From Acuticoccus sp. MNP-M23 (lineage in GTDB: Bacteria; Pseudomonadota; Alphaproteobacteria; Rhizobiales; Amorphaceae), in NCBI RefSeq assembly GCF_031195445.1, contig NZ_CP133480.1, positions 1,178,001 through 1,242,000 on the forward strand: 64,000 nt of DNA, in the 5' to 3' direction. This document shows, piece by piece, positions 28,351-36,597 of the stretch; the stretch's first letter is position 1; every line of letters begins with the position of its first letter. Both the position numbers and the translations under genes were made by a program. The notes under the pieces are model-generated. The model had not been told where the DNA came from, ran no database searches, and worked only from the letters and a program-made list of their open reading frames with translations.

Positions 28351-29079
28351 ATGTCAGACAGACCAGCAACTGTTATCGTTGTCGAGGACGACGAGGAGAT
28401 CGCCGAGCTTGTTGCCGGGCTCTTGCGGGCGGACGGCTACACGGTCGAATGGGCGCCGGACGGGGCCGCGCTCGACGCCTTGATGGCCCGCGTGCGGCCC
28501 GATCTTCTGATCCTGGACGTGATGCTGCCGGGGGAGGACGGCCTGTCGATCTGCCGGCGCATCCGGGCGCGCCACCCTGTGCCGATCCTGATGCTGACGG
28601 CAAAGAGCGACGAGATCGACCGGGTTCTCGGCCTGGAGATGGGCGCCGACGACTACGTGGTGAAGCCGTTCGGCCCGCGCGAGCTGCTGGCCCGGGTGAA
28701 GGCGCGGCTGAGGCGCGCGAACGAGCACAGCATCGCCCCGCCGACAAGGCGCTACCAGTTCGACCGGTTCGTCATAGACATCGACGCGCGCAGCCTCGCC
28801 ACCTCTGACGAGAGCGGGGACGGCGAGGAAATCGCCCTCACGACCGGCGAGTTCGACCTTCTCGCCTGCTTCGTGCTCGCGCCGCGGCGAGTGCTGACCC
28901 GCGACGTTATCCTCGACAAGATCCGGGGCCGTGGCGCCGACCCGTTCGACCGCACGGTGGACATGCTGGTCTCCCGCCTGCGCCGCAAGCTCGATGCCGC
29001 AAGCCCCGGCTCGGCGCTCGTCGGAACCGTGCGCAACGGCGGCTACCTGTTCACCGCCCAGGTGCGTGTCGTCCCTTGA
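28351..29079 (+). CDS. OmpR-family response regulator
   Basis: The 242-residue regulator has a receiver domain (VVEDDEEIAELVAGLL, phospho-acceptor Asp in LLILDVMLPGEDG near residue 54, MLTAKSDEIDRVLG, DDYVVKPFGPRELLARV). It also has a C-terminal winged-helix DNA-binding domain ending in RTVDMLVSRLRRKLD. It is divergent from the small secreted protein and the exporter operon and precedes its kinase by 61 bases. Confidence 0.95.
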   Translation: MSDRPATVIVVEDDEEIAELVAGLLRADGYTVEWAPDGAALDALMARVRPDLLILDVMLPGEDGLSICRRIRARHPVPILMLTAKSDEIDRVLGLEMGADDYVVKPFGPRELLARVKARLRRANEHSIAPPTRRYQFDRFVIDIDARSLATSDESGDGEEIALTTGEFDLLACFVLAPRRVLTRDVILDKIRGRGADPFDRTVDMLVSRLRRKLDAASPGSALVGTVRNGGYLFTAQVRVVP

Positions 29080-29140
29080 GCCCGACCGCGCCTCAGCCGG
29101 CCCGCGCCGCACACATGTGCGGATCGCAAAGGACCGCCCT

Positions 29141-30493
29141 ATGCTGACACCGACCTTCAGCGTCGCAAGCCGTGTCGCGCTCATCGTCTTTGCGGCGACG
29201 ATCGGCGTGTGGATGGCCGCCCTCGCCGTCTACTACAAGGCGAACCTCCCGGCCGAGGATCCCTCACAGCTGGCGCCGGCGCGCCTCGCGGCGATTGTCG
29301 CCCTGTTCGAGACGGAACCGCGCGAGAGGCTTGCCGCCGCGCTGACAACGGATTCGCTCAAAGTCGAGTTGCGGGAGGTTGCGAGACCCGCCGCCGGGCC
29401 GATCGAGGCGCTGACTCTGCCGGACGGCCGCGCCGCAAACCGCGAGACGATCCCGCCGCACAGCGGCCTCCTCCCGCGCCTGACGAAAACGCACGATGGC
29501 CACATCTACCGCATCCCCCTGTCCGGCGGCACCATTCTCGTCCTCACCACGCGCTCGTCCGAATTCCTCAACGGGGCGCAGCTTCCGGTCGGGATCGGTG
29601 CGGGGCTGATCGGCACCTTCATCGCGGTGGTGGCGCTCATTGTGATGCACCGCGAGATGGCGCCGCTGCGCCGCCTTGCCGAGGCGGCCGACCGGCTGGA
29701 CCTGTCCGGCCGCTCGCCGCCGCTGCCGCAATCGCGCTCGTCCGCGCCGGAAATCCGCTCCCTCGTGGCCGCGTTCAACCGCCTTCAGGAGCGTCTGGCG
29801 ACGCTTTTGGCAGCGCGGATGGTCATGGTGGCCGGCATCTCCCACGACGTGCGCACCTTTGCCACCAAGCTGCGGCTGAGGCTCGAATTATTGCCGGAGA
29901 GCGAGACCCGAGAGCGGGCCGTGCGCGACGTGATCGACATCGTGAGGATGCTCGACGACGCTCTCGTTGCGACGCGCGCCGGCATGGGCGAGCTTGCCGA
30001 GGAGCTCATGGTGCTCGCCGAGATCGTGGAGGAAGAAGTGACGGATCGCGCGCACCACGGCGCTACCGCGACGTGCACGGTGGCGCCGGCTGCGGCCGAC
30101 CTCACCGTTCTGGGTGACCGCCTCGCCATTCGGCGGATCGTCGCCAACCTGATCGACAACGCCATCAAGTATGGCCACGCCGCCCACGTGGCGGTCACCG
30201 CGCCAGCGTCCGGCTGCCTTGCGGTGACGGTCGATGACGAGGGGCCGGGGATCGATCCACGCGACCGGGCCATGCTGGTGGAGCCGTTCGTGCGCCTCGA
30301 GACCTCGCGCAACAGGTCCACCGGCGGCTCGGGTCTCGGCCTGGCGATTGCCAAAAGCCTTGCCGAAGCCCATGAGGGAACGCTGGAGATCGGCGATGCC
30401 CCCGGCGGCGGCGCCCGCTTCACGCTCACCCTGCCCTCCTTCCTGGTCGATGACCCGTCTCAGGACGACGGCGTGACCGCCCGCCCGCATTAA
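29141..30493 (+). CDS. Membrane sensor histidine kinase
   Basis: The 450-residue kinase has membrane helices near residues 10-30 and 150-172 flanking a periplasmic sensor, then HAMP, a dimerisation domain, and a HATPase domain (N-box RRIVANLIDNAIKYG, G1 VDDEGPGID, G2 GGSGLGLAIAKSLAEAHEG). The H-box reads ISHDVRTFATKLRLRLELL, so the usual HxLRTPLT proline is replaced by Phe. This variant occurs in some EnvZ/AdeS-like kinases. It pairs with the regulator upstream. ATG 29141 follows the regulator stop. Confidence 0.92.
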   Translation: MLTPTFSVASRVALIVFAATIGVWMAALAVYYKANLPAEDPSQLAPARLAAIVALFETEPRERLAAALTTDSLKVELREVARPAAGPIEALTLPDGRAANRETIPPHSGLLPRLTKTHDGHIYRIPLSGGTILVLTTRSSEFLNGAQLPVGIGAGLIGTFIAVVALIVMHREMAPLRRLAEAADRLDLSGRSPPLPQSRSSAPEIRSLVAAFNRLQERLATLLAARMVMVAGISHDVRTFATKLRLRLELLPESETRERAVRDVIDIVRMLDDALVATRAGMGELAEELMVLAEIVEEEVTDRAHHGATATCTVAPAAADLTVLGDRLAIRRIVANLIDNAIKYGHAAHVAVTAPASGCLAVTVDDEGPGIDPRDRAMLVEPFVRLETSRNRSTGGSGLGLAIAKSLAEAHEGTLEIGDAPGGGARFTLTLPSFLVDDPSQDDGVTARPH

Positions 30494-30600
30494 TCATTCG
30501 CGCCGAGGCGACATCGCGGCACGAATGCCGCCGGGATCACACTTCGGGAACGGCGGCGGCTGCGCGTGAACCCTGAACATCGCGCCGGGCAGGGTCGCGC

Positions 30601-30918
30601 TTGGCCGATCCATTCGCGCCAGCTCTACGGCGAAGCTTGCTCAGCGACCAGTGGAGCGCGGCCGCCGGATCGGAGCTCGTCGCGTATGTTGGGGGCGCGT
30701 TGGGGGATCGCCTCGAGACACCGCGCGACGACCTTCTGTCGACAGTGGCTGCCGACTGGGAGGCTCAACGCGTCATTTCATTCGACTGCCTCGTGCATCA
30801 GGTCGTCGTGATCCTCGTCGGTGGAAGCGACACCACACGCGCAGCCTCCGGCCTTCAGCGCATCGAGCGCATCGAGCGCAAGCGCAGGCTTCTAAATCTA
30901 GTCGGGCCAAGAGCATAG
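30601..30918 (+). pseudogene. Cytochrome P450 fragment
   Basis: The frame carries ELVAYVGGALGDRLETPRDDLLSTVAADW and ISFDCLVHQVVVILVGGSDTTR. This is the I-helix region of bacterial P450s with the oxygen-binding (A/G)GxDTT motif preceded by the DDLLS linker. Similarity ends soon after (at ASGLQ), and no ExxR or heme-cysteine region follows, so this is roughly 70 residues of a 400-residue enzyme. It is a fossil rather than a gene. Confidence 0.7.
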
Positions 30919-31245
30919 CGGACAAGCATTACAACTCCTTCGCTACTTAATCAGGCGCGAGATATTTAAGATTTATACCACAGAATATAGTCTCAAAATT
31001 CTGAACTCACCAAAATCTTTGCTCACCAGCTGAATACCGAGGCCGCCCCGCAAACTCTCAGAAACAAGTGCTTTTTGATATATTTTCCGAGCTGCAAATA
31101 GGATCATTTGCAAGGTAGAGTGCATCCCATAGACTGGCAGGATCCCGCCTGCTGCCTCGCAGATTGCAACAGCAGGATCAATTCGAAAGGTGGGCATTTC
31201 ACAGTTGCGACTTAGTCAACCGCGCCAATCGGAAAGAAGACTGCG
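30919..31245. other. AT-rich spacer before the diguanylate cyclase gene
   Basis: This 327-base stretch is distinctly AT-rich compared with the rest of the window and carries no frame I can assign. A 74-codon minus-strand frame (30973-31197) has no recognisable motif. The promoter of the diguanylate cyclase gene should lie here. Confidence 0.4.
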
Positions 31246-32691
31246 ATGAACAGCTTTTATGGCAGGTGGCTCGAGCGAGTTGCGCTGGTCTTGATCGGCT
31301 TGCTCGCTGCTGTGGTCATCATCGTATTGGTCAATGCGACCCCCGCCCCGGCATTACCCGGCTTGGCCTCGGTCGCGCTGCTCGGCGTTTCGTTCATTGC
31401 GATCGTTGCGGCCACCGTCGTCGTCTTGGCAATGCGCTCGCGGCTGAGCCTGGTTCAGGAAGCGCTGGATACAACAAATGCAGCGATAGCCGTTTACGAT
31501 TCACGGGATCGTCTTGTGATGGGCAATGAGCGTTACCGGGAGGTACTTGATGTGCCCCCGGAGATATTCAAACCGGGAGCGGCCTATGTCGACCTTGTTC
31601 ACACATCATTGCAGCTGAATTTTGAAAATGAAGAGGATCTCGAGAGAGAACTTCAAAAGCGCCTGTCTCTTCACAGGGCAGCGGATGGCCAACCCTCAGA
31701 TCGGAAGTACCCAAATGATCATTGGCGGCGGGTAACGAAAACAAGAACGAAGAGCGGCGCAAACATTGGAATTGCAATTGATGTAACGGATTACTACAGC
31801 TTGCGGGATGAGGCTGACCGCGAAGCCAGACGTTTCGAGATACTTGCAAATAACGCGCCAGTAGGAATATGCCAAATAAGTCAATCAAACTCAATAACAT
31901 TTTACAATAGAGCGTTTTTAACAATTTTTCAACTCTCGGACATAGATCTAATTTACTCAAAGTTGTTAGACATTTCGGCAAATGGAAAAAAATATAGAAC
32001 ATTCAGTGAATTTACCGAAGCCCTTTCGGTCAATAGCAAAGAAATAGAAATAAACTGGAGCATAAATAACGAATTGAAATATGCGATTGTCAAGTTCGCC
32101 TCCATCGGAGCCGAGGCATATCGGGGGTATGTTCAAAATGAGATAATATTGATATTGATAAATATTACGAAGCGCAAACGAGCTGAGGCAAGAGTAAGCT
32201 ACTTTGCCCATCATGATGCTCTTACCGGAGCCAAGAACCGCTTATCCTTCAATCAGGACATTCAAACTGCTGCGCGCCGCGCGAGCAAGACATGTCCTGT
32301 CTGCATAATATCAATTGATCTGGATCAGTTTAAACCCGTCAATGATACGTACGGCCATCATACAGGTGACGAGATTTTACGGATGGCTGTTGCTCGCCTG
32401 TCGACGCTCCTTGAGCCGGGAATGGACCTTTACCGCATGGGGGGGGATGAATTTACGATCATTCGATCAATGGACAGCACAACTTCAGACCCTCTCACAT
32501 TCGCGCAATCTCTGGTCGAAGCAATGTCATTGCCATTTGAAATAAATGAAAAATCCATAACAATCGGCGCCAGCGCGGGAGTTAGTCTTATTCCCAGAGA
32601 TGCCAATAATACAGAAACTCTGGTGCACTGCGCAGATCAGGCGCTATACATGGCAAAGAAACGAGGCGGAGGTGATGCCGTTTCTTATTGA
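31246..32691 (+). CDS. Membrane-bound PAS-GGDEF diguanylate cyclase
   Basis: The product would synthesise cyclic di-GMP. Two membrane helices (residues about 10-32 and 40-62) are followed by a PAS_7-like domain (NAAIAVYDSRDRLVMGNERYREVL), a second PAS domain (FEILANNAPVGICQISQ) and a GGDEF domain. The active site RMGGDEFTII near residue 402 is intact. No RxxD inhibitory site is seen five residues upstream. From about residue 130 on, base composition becomes AT-rich and codon use differs from neighbours, a sign of foreign origin. Confidence 0.9.
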   Translation: MNSFYGRWLERVALVLIGLLAAVVIIVLVNATPAPALPGLASVALLGVSFIAIVAATVVVLAMRSRLSLVQEALDTTNAAIAVYDSRDRLVMGNERYREVLDVPPEIFKPGAAYVDLVHTSLQLNFENEEDLERELQKRLSLHRAADGQPSDRKYPNDHWRRVTKTRTKSGANIGIAIDVTDYYSLRDEADREARRFEILANNAPVGICQISQSNSITFYNRAFLTIFQLSDIDLIYSKLLDISANGKKYRTFSEFTEALSVNSKEIEINWSINNELKYAIVKFASIGAEAYRGYVQNEIILILINITKRKRAEARVSYFAHHDALTGAKNRLSFNQDIQTAARRASKTCPVCIISIDLDQFKPVNDTYGHHTGDEILRMAVARLSTLLEPGMDLYRMGGDEFTIIRSMDSTTSDPLTFAQSLVEAMSLPFEINEKSITIGASAGVSLIPRDANNTETLVHCADQALYMAKKRGGGDAVSY

Positions 32692-32769
32692 ATATCGCAA
32701 AATGCAGGTGGATCGGACGACCGTCGTTGCAGCATCCGAAGCGACCACTCATCGGTGCGCAACGGCTAT

Positions 32770-32868
32770 CCCTCAAAAATGGTCAAATACAAGGAGGTCT
32801 ACCTCCGGGCATATGAGACCGTCAGTCATGCTGGGGCGTCTATCGGCAGATAGATTGATTTTAACAAC
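32770..32868 (+). pseudogene. C-terminal remnant of an IS3-family transposase
   Basis: The frame reads MVKYKEVYLRAYETVSHAGASIGR, a TAG, then IDFN. This matches the C-terminal region of IS3-type OrfB proteins (KYEEVYLxAY...ASIGRYLDFYNxRRPHSSL). It stops exactly where the next IS3 element begins at 32869, so the younger element inserted into this remnant. Confidence 0.7.
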
Positions 32869-32927
32869 TGACGTTGCCCCTTGGAATGTCCTCGGTCTGA
32901 ACTGGACTCCGTCAGAAGGAGACGGAG

Positions 32928-33194
32928 ATGAAGAAGAGCCGCTTCAGCGAAGAGCAGATCATCGCGGTCCTGAAGGAGCATGCCGCGGGGATCGGTGTGT
33001 CGGAGCTGTGCCGCAAGCACGGGATCAGCGACGCGACGTTCTACACGTGGCGCAAGCGCTACGGCGGAATGGAAGTGTCTGAAGCCAGGCGGCTGAAGGC
33101 GCTGGAAGATGAGAACGGCCGCCTGAAGAAGCTTCTCGCCGAACAGATGCTCGATGTGGCGACGCTGCGGGACGCTCTGGGAAAAAACTTCTGA
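32928..33194 (+). CDS. IS3-family transposase OrfA
   Basis: The 88-residue HTH protein starts [21 protein letters not shown] and continues [24 protein letters not shown], with a leucine-zipper-like C-terminus ([18 protein letters not shown]). It ends at TGA just after the heptamer AAAAAAC (33181-33187). A -1 slip there joins it to OrfB as [21 protein letters not shown], producing the OrfAB transposase. Confidence 0.93.
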   Translation: MKKSRFSEEQIIAVLKEHAAGIGVSELCRKHGISDATFYTWRKRYGGMEVSEARRLKALEDENGRLKKLLAEQMLDVATLRDALGKNF

Positions 33195-33217
33195 CGCCCA
33201 GCGCACGGAGAGGCTTC

Positions 33218-34039
33218 GTGAGTTGGGCGATTGAAAAGAAGGGGTATTCCCAGCGGCGCGCCTGTGCCCTGATCGGGATGCATCCAAGGACTTACCGCTA
33301 CCGGTCGCAGCGGCCGGACGATGCGACGGTGCGCCAACGCCTGAAAACGCTGGCGAACGAACGGCGCCGGTTCGGCTATCGGCGGCTGCATATCCTTTTG
33401 CGGCGCGAGGGTATCGAGGTGAACCACAAGAAGCTGTTCCGCCTATACCGCGAGGAGAGGCTGAGTGTACGACGGCGCGGCGGCCGAAAACGTGCCATCG
33501 GAACGCGGGCGCCAATGACCTTGCCGCGAGGACCAAACCAGCGCTGGAGCCTCGACTTTGTCTCCGACCAGCTCAGCGACGGGCGCCGCTTCCGTGTGCT
33601 GGTGGTGCTCGACGACTTCACCCGCCAGTGCCTGACGCTCGTTGTCGACACATCACTGTCGGGGGCTCGCGTGGCACGGGAACTCGACCGCCTGATCGTC
33701 AGTCGCGGCAAGCCGCTCACGATCGTCAGCGACAACGGCACCGAGCTGACCTCCCATGCCATCCTCGAATGGCAGGAGGACCGCCGCGTCAATTGGCACT
33801 ACATCGCGCCCGGCAAGCCGATGCAGAACGGCTTCGTAGAGAGCCTGAACGGTCGCTTCCGCGATGAGTGCCTCAACGAGCATCTCTTCCGCAGCCTTCC
33901 GGGCGCTCGCCGCATCATTGAGGAATGGCGCACCGACTACAACCACGACAGGCCGCACACCAGCCTGGGCGGCCTCACCCCGAACGAGTTTGCAACCCGG
34001 TCCCGATGGGACCACAACACGAACAGAGTCCAGCTATGA
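33218..34039 (+). CDS. IS3-family transposase OrfB (DDE integrase)
   Basis: The 273-residue frame has the HTH_21 region ([21 protein letters not shown]) and the integrase core. The catalytic acidic residues are in [20 protein letters not shown] and [19 protein letters not shown], and the family's end is [14 protein letters not shown]. All three residues are present, so it looks functional. The frame is open upstream of GTG 33218 and is expected to be expressed mainly by -1 frameshifting from OrfA. Confidence 0.93.
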   Translation: MSWAIEKKGYSQRRACALIGMHPRTYRYRSQRPDDATVRQRLKTLANERRRFGYRRLHILLRREGIEVNHKKLFRLYREERLSVRRRGGRKRAIGTRAPMTLPRGPNQRWSLDFVSDQLSDGRRFRVLVVLDDFTRQCLTLVVDTSLSGARVARELDRLIVSRGKPLTIVSDNGTELTSHAILEWQEDRRVNWHYIAPGKPMQNGFVESLNGRFRDECLNEHLFRSLPGARRIIEEWRTDYNHDRPHTSLGGLTPNEFATRSRWDHNTNRVQL

Positions 34040-34062
34040 GCGGGGACACTTCTGGGGCAACG

Positions 34063-34482
34063 TCAGTCTAGGATCGGCCCGTCGCCTGTCTCGAAGCGGG
34101 TAAGCGTGTAGGTGTTTCCGCCCGCCTGCACTGTGGCATAGAGGCGGCCGGAGGCCTCGGCGCGGTTCTCCAGCGTGGTCTTGAGGACGCCTTCCATCGC
34201 GCCGGCCATCGCATCGCAAAGCGTGGCATGCACGGTATCGGGGCCCCCCTCTGCGGCCTGGATCAGCGTCAGCTCGCCCGAGGTCAGATCAAGGGTCGAA
34301 CCCGTATCGAAGTCGAGGAGATCGAACCGCCCCTGCGCGGGATCGGCGACACTGATGAAGCCTGCGATGCTTTCCACCGGCTCTCGCGCCTGCGCCAGCA
34401 TGGCGCTGACAGCGAGCGGAACCAGAAGCGCGAAAGCGCCAGCGATGGCGCGGACCGCGCGCGATGGAAAGCGCTTCGTCAT
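34063..34482 (-). CDS. Hypothetical exported protein
   Basis: The 139-residue product begins with a signal peptide (VRAIAGAFALLVPLAVSAMLAQA). The mature part has no motif I recognise (SIAGFISVADPAQGRFDLLDFDTGSTLDLTSGEL, DAMAGAMEGVLKTTLENRAEASG). Its stop codon (34063-34065) lies in the terminal bases of the adjacent IS3 element, so the native C-terminus may have been lost. It is the last of three small secreted-protein genes on the minus strand. Confidence 0.6.
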   Translation of the reverse strand: MTKRFPSRAVRAIAGAFALLVPLAVSAMLAQAREPVESIAGFISVADPAQGRFDLLDFDTGSTLDLTSGELTLIQAAEGGPDTVHATLCDAMAGAMEGVLKTTLENRAEASGRLYATVQAGGNTYTLTRFETGDGPILD

Positions 34483-34567
34483 GAATACCTCTGGTCAAAC
34501 GATTACAGACGGACGTTTGACCAAGCCCCAAGCCAATGCGCCATCGCACGGATGGGGGATTGCTGCG

Positions 34568-35233
34568 CTACTGCATGTGCGGACGCAGATAGGTGCCCGA
34601 AACCCAACCCTCGACGCCTTGCCAGCCAACATGGCACCAGCCGCGGCCAAGTGTTCTCATCCGCTGGCGCCGGTTCATCTCGGTCCAGGCCAGGGCCTTG
34701 ATGGAGGGGCGGCAGCCGCGCAGTATCACGATGTCGGTGGCATCGTGCGGCAGCTCGCCGATCTTGCGCGCATCTGCGAAGGGCTCCACGCGCACGTTCA
34801 GCACGTCGTTCGCCGCAACGCGCGTCAACAGCGCGTCCTCGACCCGTTCCAGAACGCGATACATTCGGTCGCATTCCATCGCCGCGATCTCATCGTCCGG
34901 AGCGCGGTCAGGTGCGGCCCCGGACACGGCCACCTGCACATCGAGGTTGGCGCCGCCCACAATCAGCGTGCCGCTCACGAAAAAGCCGTTGCCGTCGTCG
35001 ATCAGCAAGTCCGCCATCGCCATGCCCGAGCCGGAAATGCGCGAACCATCATCGAACAGATCGAGCAACAGCGCCGGGGGACCGCCCCCTGCCGTGCTGA
35101 CCATGGTCTTGCCGCTGAAATGGCCTTCGGCGAACGCCAAGGCAGGCAGGCAGACGGTCAGCGCAAGGGCGATGCCGCCTCGGCGGGCAAAAACCGCAGT
35201 CCGCGCCAGAGCCCTCATCATCCTGTCGATCAT
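34568..35233 (-). CDS. Exported protein with an SH3b-like C-terminal domain
   Basis: The 221-residue product has a long signal peptide (hydrophobic core GIALALTVCLPALAFA), a central domain of unknown type (VSTAGGGPPALLLDLFDDGSRISGSG), and a C-terminal bacterial SH3-like domain (LNVRVEPFADARKIGELPHDATDIVILRGCR...GWCHVGWQGVEGWVSGTYLRP). SH3b domains often bind cell wall or ligands in the periplasm. ATG 35233 has a GGGAGGAAG site upstream; the longer frame lacks a signal peptide at its start. Confidence 0.75.
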   Translation of the reverse strand: MIDRMMRALARTAVFARRGGIALALTVCLPALAFAEGHFSGKTMVSTAGGGPPALLLDLFDDGSRISGSGMAMADLLIDDGNGFFVSGTLIVGGANLDVQVAVSGAAPDRAPDDEIAAMECDRMYRVLERVEDALLTRVAANDVLNVRVEPFADARKIGELPHDATDIVILRGCRPSIKALAWTEMNRRQRMRTLGRGWCHVGWQGVEGWVSGTYLRPHMQ

Positions 35234-35261
35234 CCGCTTCCTCCCAAGCTCTGTTGGCGCG

Positions 35262-35729
35262 CTATTGACTGCGAAAGCTCCCGGCGCTGATCTCGAAGCG
35301 GCCGAACATGGTGGTGACGGGATGCATCGCGTCGCCGACAGAAAGCGTGCCTTCGAGGATCGGCTCGTCCGCCCTGGGCGCAAGCGCGAGACGCAACACG
35401 GTCCCGCCGATTGTGGCTGCGACCGTGCGTGCACCATCCGCGCCCGCGGCGAAAATCGCTTCGGCCGTCTCGCCCGTAAGGGGGCAAAGTGGAGCCGGCC
35501 CGGCCGCGCACGCTCCTTCGATAATCGTCATCAGGCCCGTTCCGGCCGCATCGTCCGAAGGCGCGAAGAGCTGCATCACCAGCGTGCCCGTTGCCACGTC
35601 GTTCACCGATGCGAGCGCACCGCGCTCGATCACGCCCGCATTCCCGGCCTCGCCCGCCTCGGCGCAACTCGCCGCCACAATGGCGCACAGCGCGATGGCA
35701 AGGCGTGGAGACGTGTCGCGTAAGGTCAT
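35262..35729 (-). CDS. Hypothetical exported protein
   Basis: The 155-residue product has a signal peptide (LAIALCAIVAASCAEAG; a possible lipobox-like AASC) and a mature domain with no recognised motif (VNDVATGTLVMQLFAPSDDAAGTGLMTIIEGACAAGP). It lies 28 bases upstream of the SH3b protein gene, so they are probably one operon. It diverges from the broken response regulator, which may once have regulated it. Confidence 0.6.
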   Translation of the reverse strand: MTLRDTSPRLAIALCAIVAASCAEAGEAGNAGVIERGALASVNDVATGTLVMQLFAPSDDAAGTGLMTIIEGACAAGPAPLCPLTGETAEAIFAAGADGARTVAATIGGTVLRLALAPRADEPILEGTLSVGDAMHPVTTMFGRFEISAGSFRSQ

Positions 35730-35904
35730 GTCGTCTGGTCCGATCGAGTGTTCGGCTCAGAGGTATTCGGCAGACGATACAGACCGCCATCACCCGGTTG
35801 GGGGAGCTGGACTTTGCCTGTTGCGCATCCGCTAATGCTGTTCCGCAAGGAAACTCGAAGCCGATACGCCGAGCCGGCCGCACGATGGAGGAGCCGAACA
35901 CTCG

Positions 35905-36573
35905 ATGGAGGGAGAGGCAACGGACAACCCGCCGATCGCGGACGTGCTCATCGTCGAGGACGAACCGGTGGTCGCGCAGTTCATCCGCGATACGGCATGC
36001 ACGGTTTTTCCCGATGGGCGCGTGGAGGTGTCGGGATCGCTGGAGGACGCCCGCCGGACACTGAGGCAACTCCACCGTCCGCTCGTTCTTCTGGATGTCG
36101 GGCTGCCGGACGGTGAAGGCCCGTAGCTTATCGACGAGATCCGGCAGCACCACCCGGACGGGCGCATCGTCATTCTGAGCATCGAGGGTTCGCAGCGGAA
36201 GGTGCGCGAGATCCTGCGTCGCGGCATCGACGGCTACCTGCTCAAGCAGAACCTTCCCGAGCAGCTGGCGGACGAGCTTCACCGGCTGAAGGCCGGCATT
36301 CCGCCGCTCTCGCCTGACATCGCCACGGCCATGCTGGCCTACATGGCCGAAGCACGCAGTGCCACCCGGCCATTCTCGCCCCTGGAAAGCCTGTCCAGGC
36401 GGGAGCGCGAAATCTTCGACGGACTTACCGCAGGGGCCAGCCGCAACGCGCTCGCACAGCGCTTCGGCATCTCGCACCACACCGTCGCCACCCACACGCG
36501 CAGCATCTACCACAAGCTGGAAATCTCGACCCGCGCCGAACTCGGGATGCTGGCCGCCCGCGCCTCCGGTTGA
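35905..36573 (+). pseudogene. LuxR/NarL-type response regulator with an in-frame TAG
   Basis: The single frame encodes a receiver domain (VLIVEDEPVVAQFI, LVLLDVGLPDGEGP) and, after a TAG at 36124-36126, continues as LIDEIRQHHPDGRIVILSIEG, GIDGYLLKQ and a LuxR HTH (LSRREREIFDGLTAGASRNALAQRFGISHHTVATHTRSIYHKL). Reading resumes in the same frame with no shift, so one nonsense change disables it. A downstream start could at most give an isolated HTH. It converges on the broken sensor kinase at 36598. Confidence 0.85.
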
Positions 36574-36597
36574 GCGAGGCGGCCGGTCTCGCGGGCC

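Larger units (their letters stand above)
32869..34065 (+). mobile_element. IS3-family insertion sequence (IS407-like), apparently intact
   Basis: About 1197 bases with inverted ends TGACGTTGCCCC (32869-32880) and its complement at 34054-34065, followed by partly matching inner blocks (TGTCCTC/TGTCCCC). It encodes OrfA and OrfB with a programmed frameshift site between them. No convincing target duplication is visible, probably because one flank is a degenerate older IS. The right end touches the stop codon of the next gene. Confidence 0.85.

Noticed and set aside
30973-31197. A 74-codon minus-strand frame in the AT-rich spacer
   Set aside because: No ribosome-binding site, no motif and no neighbour support.
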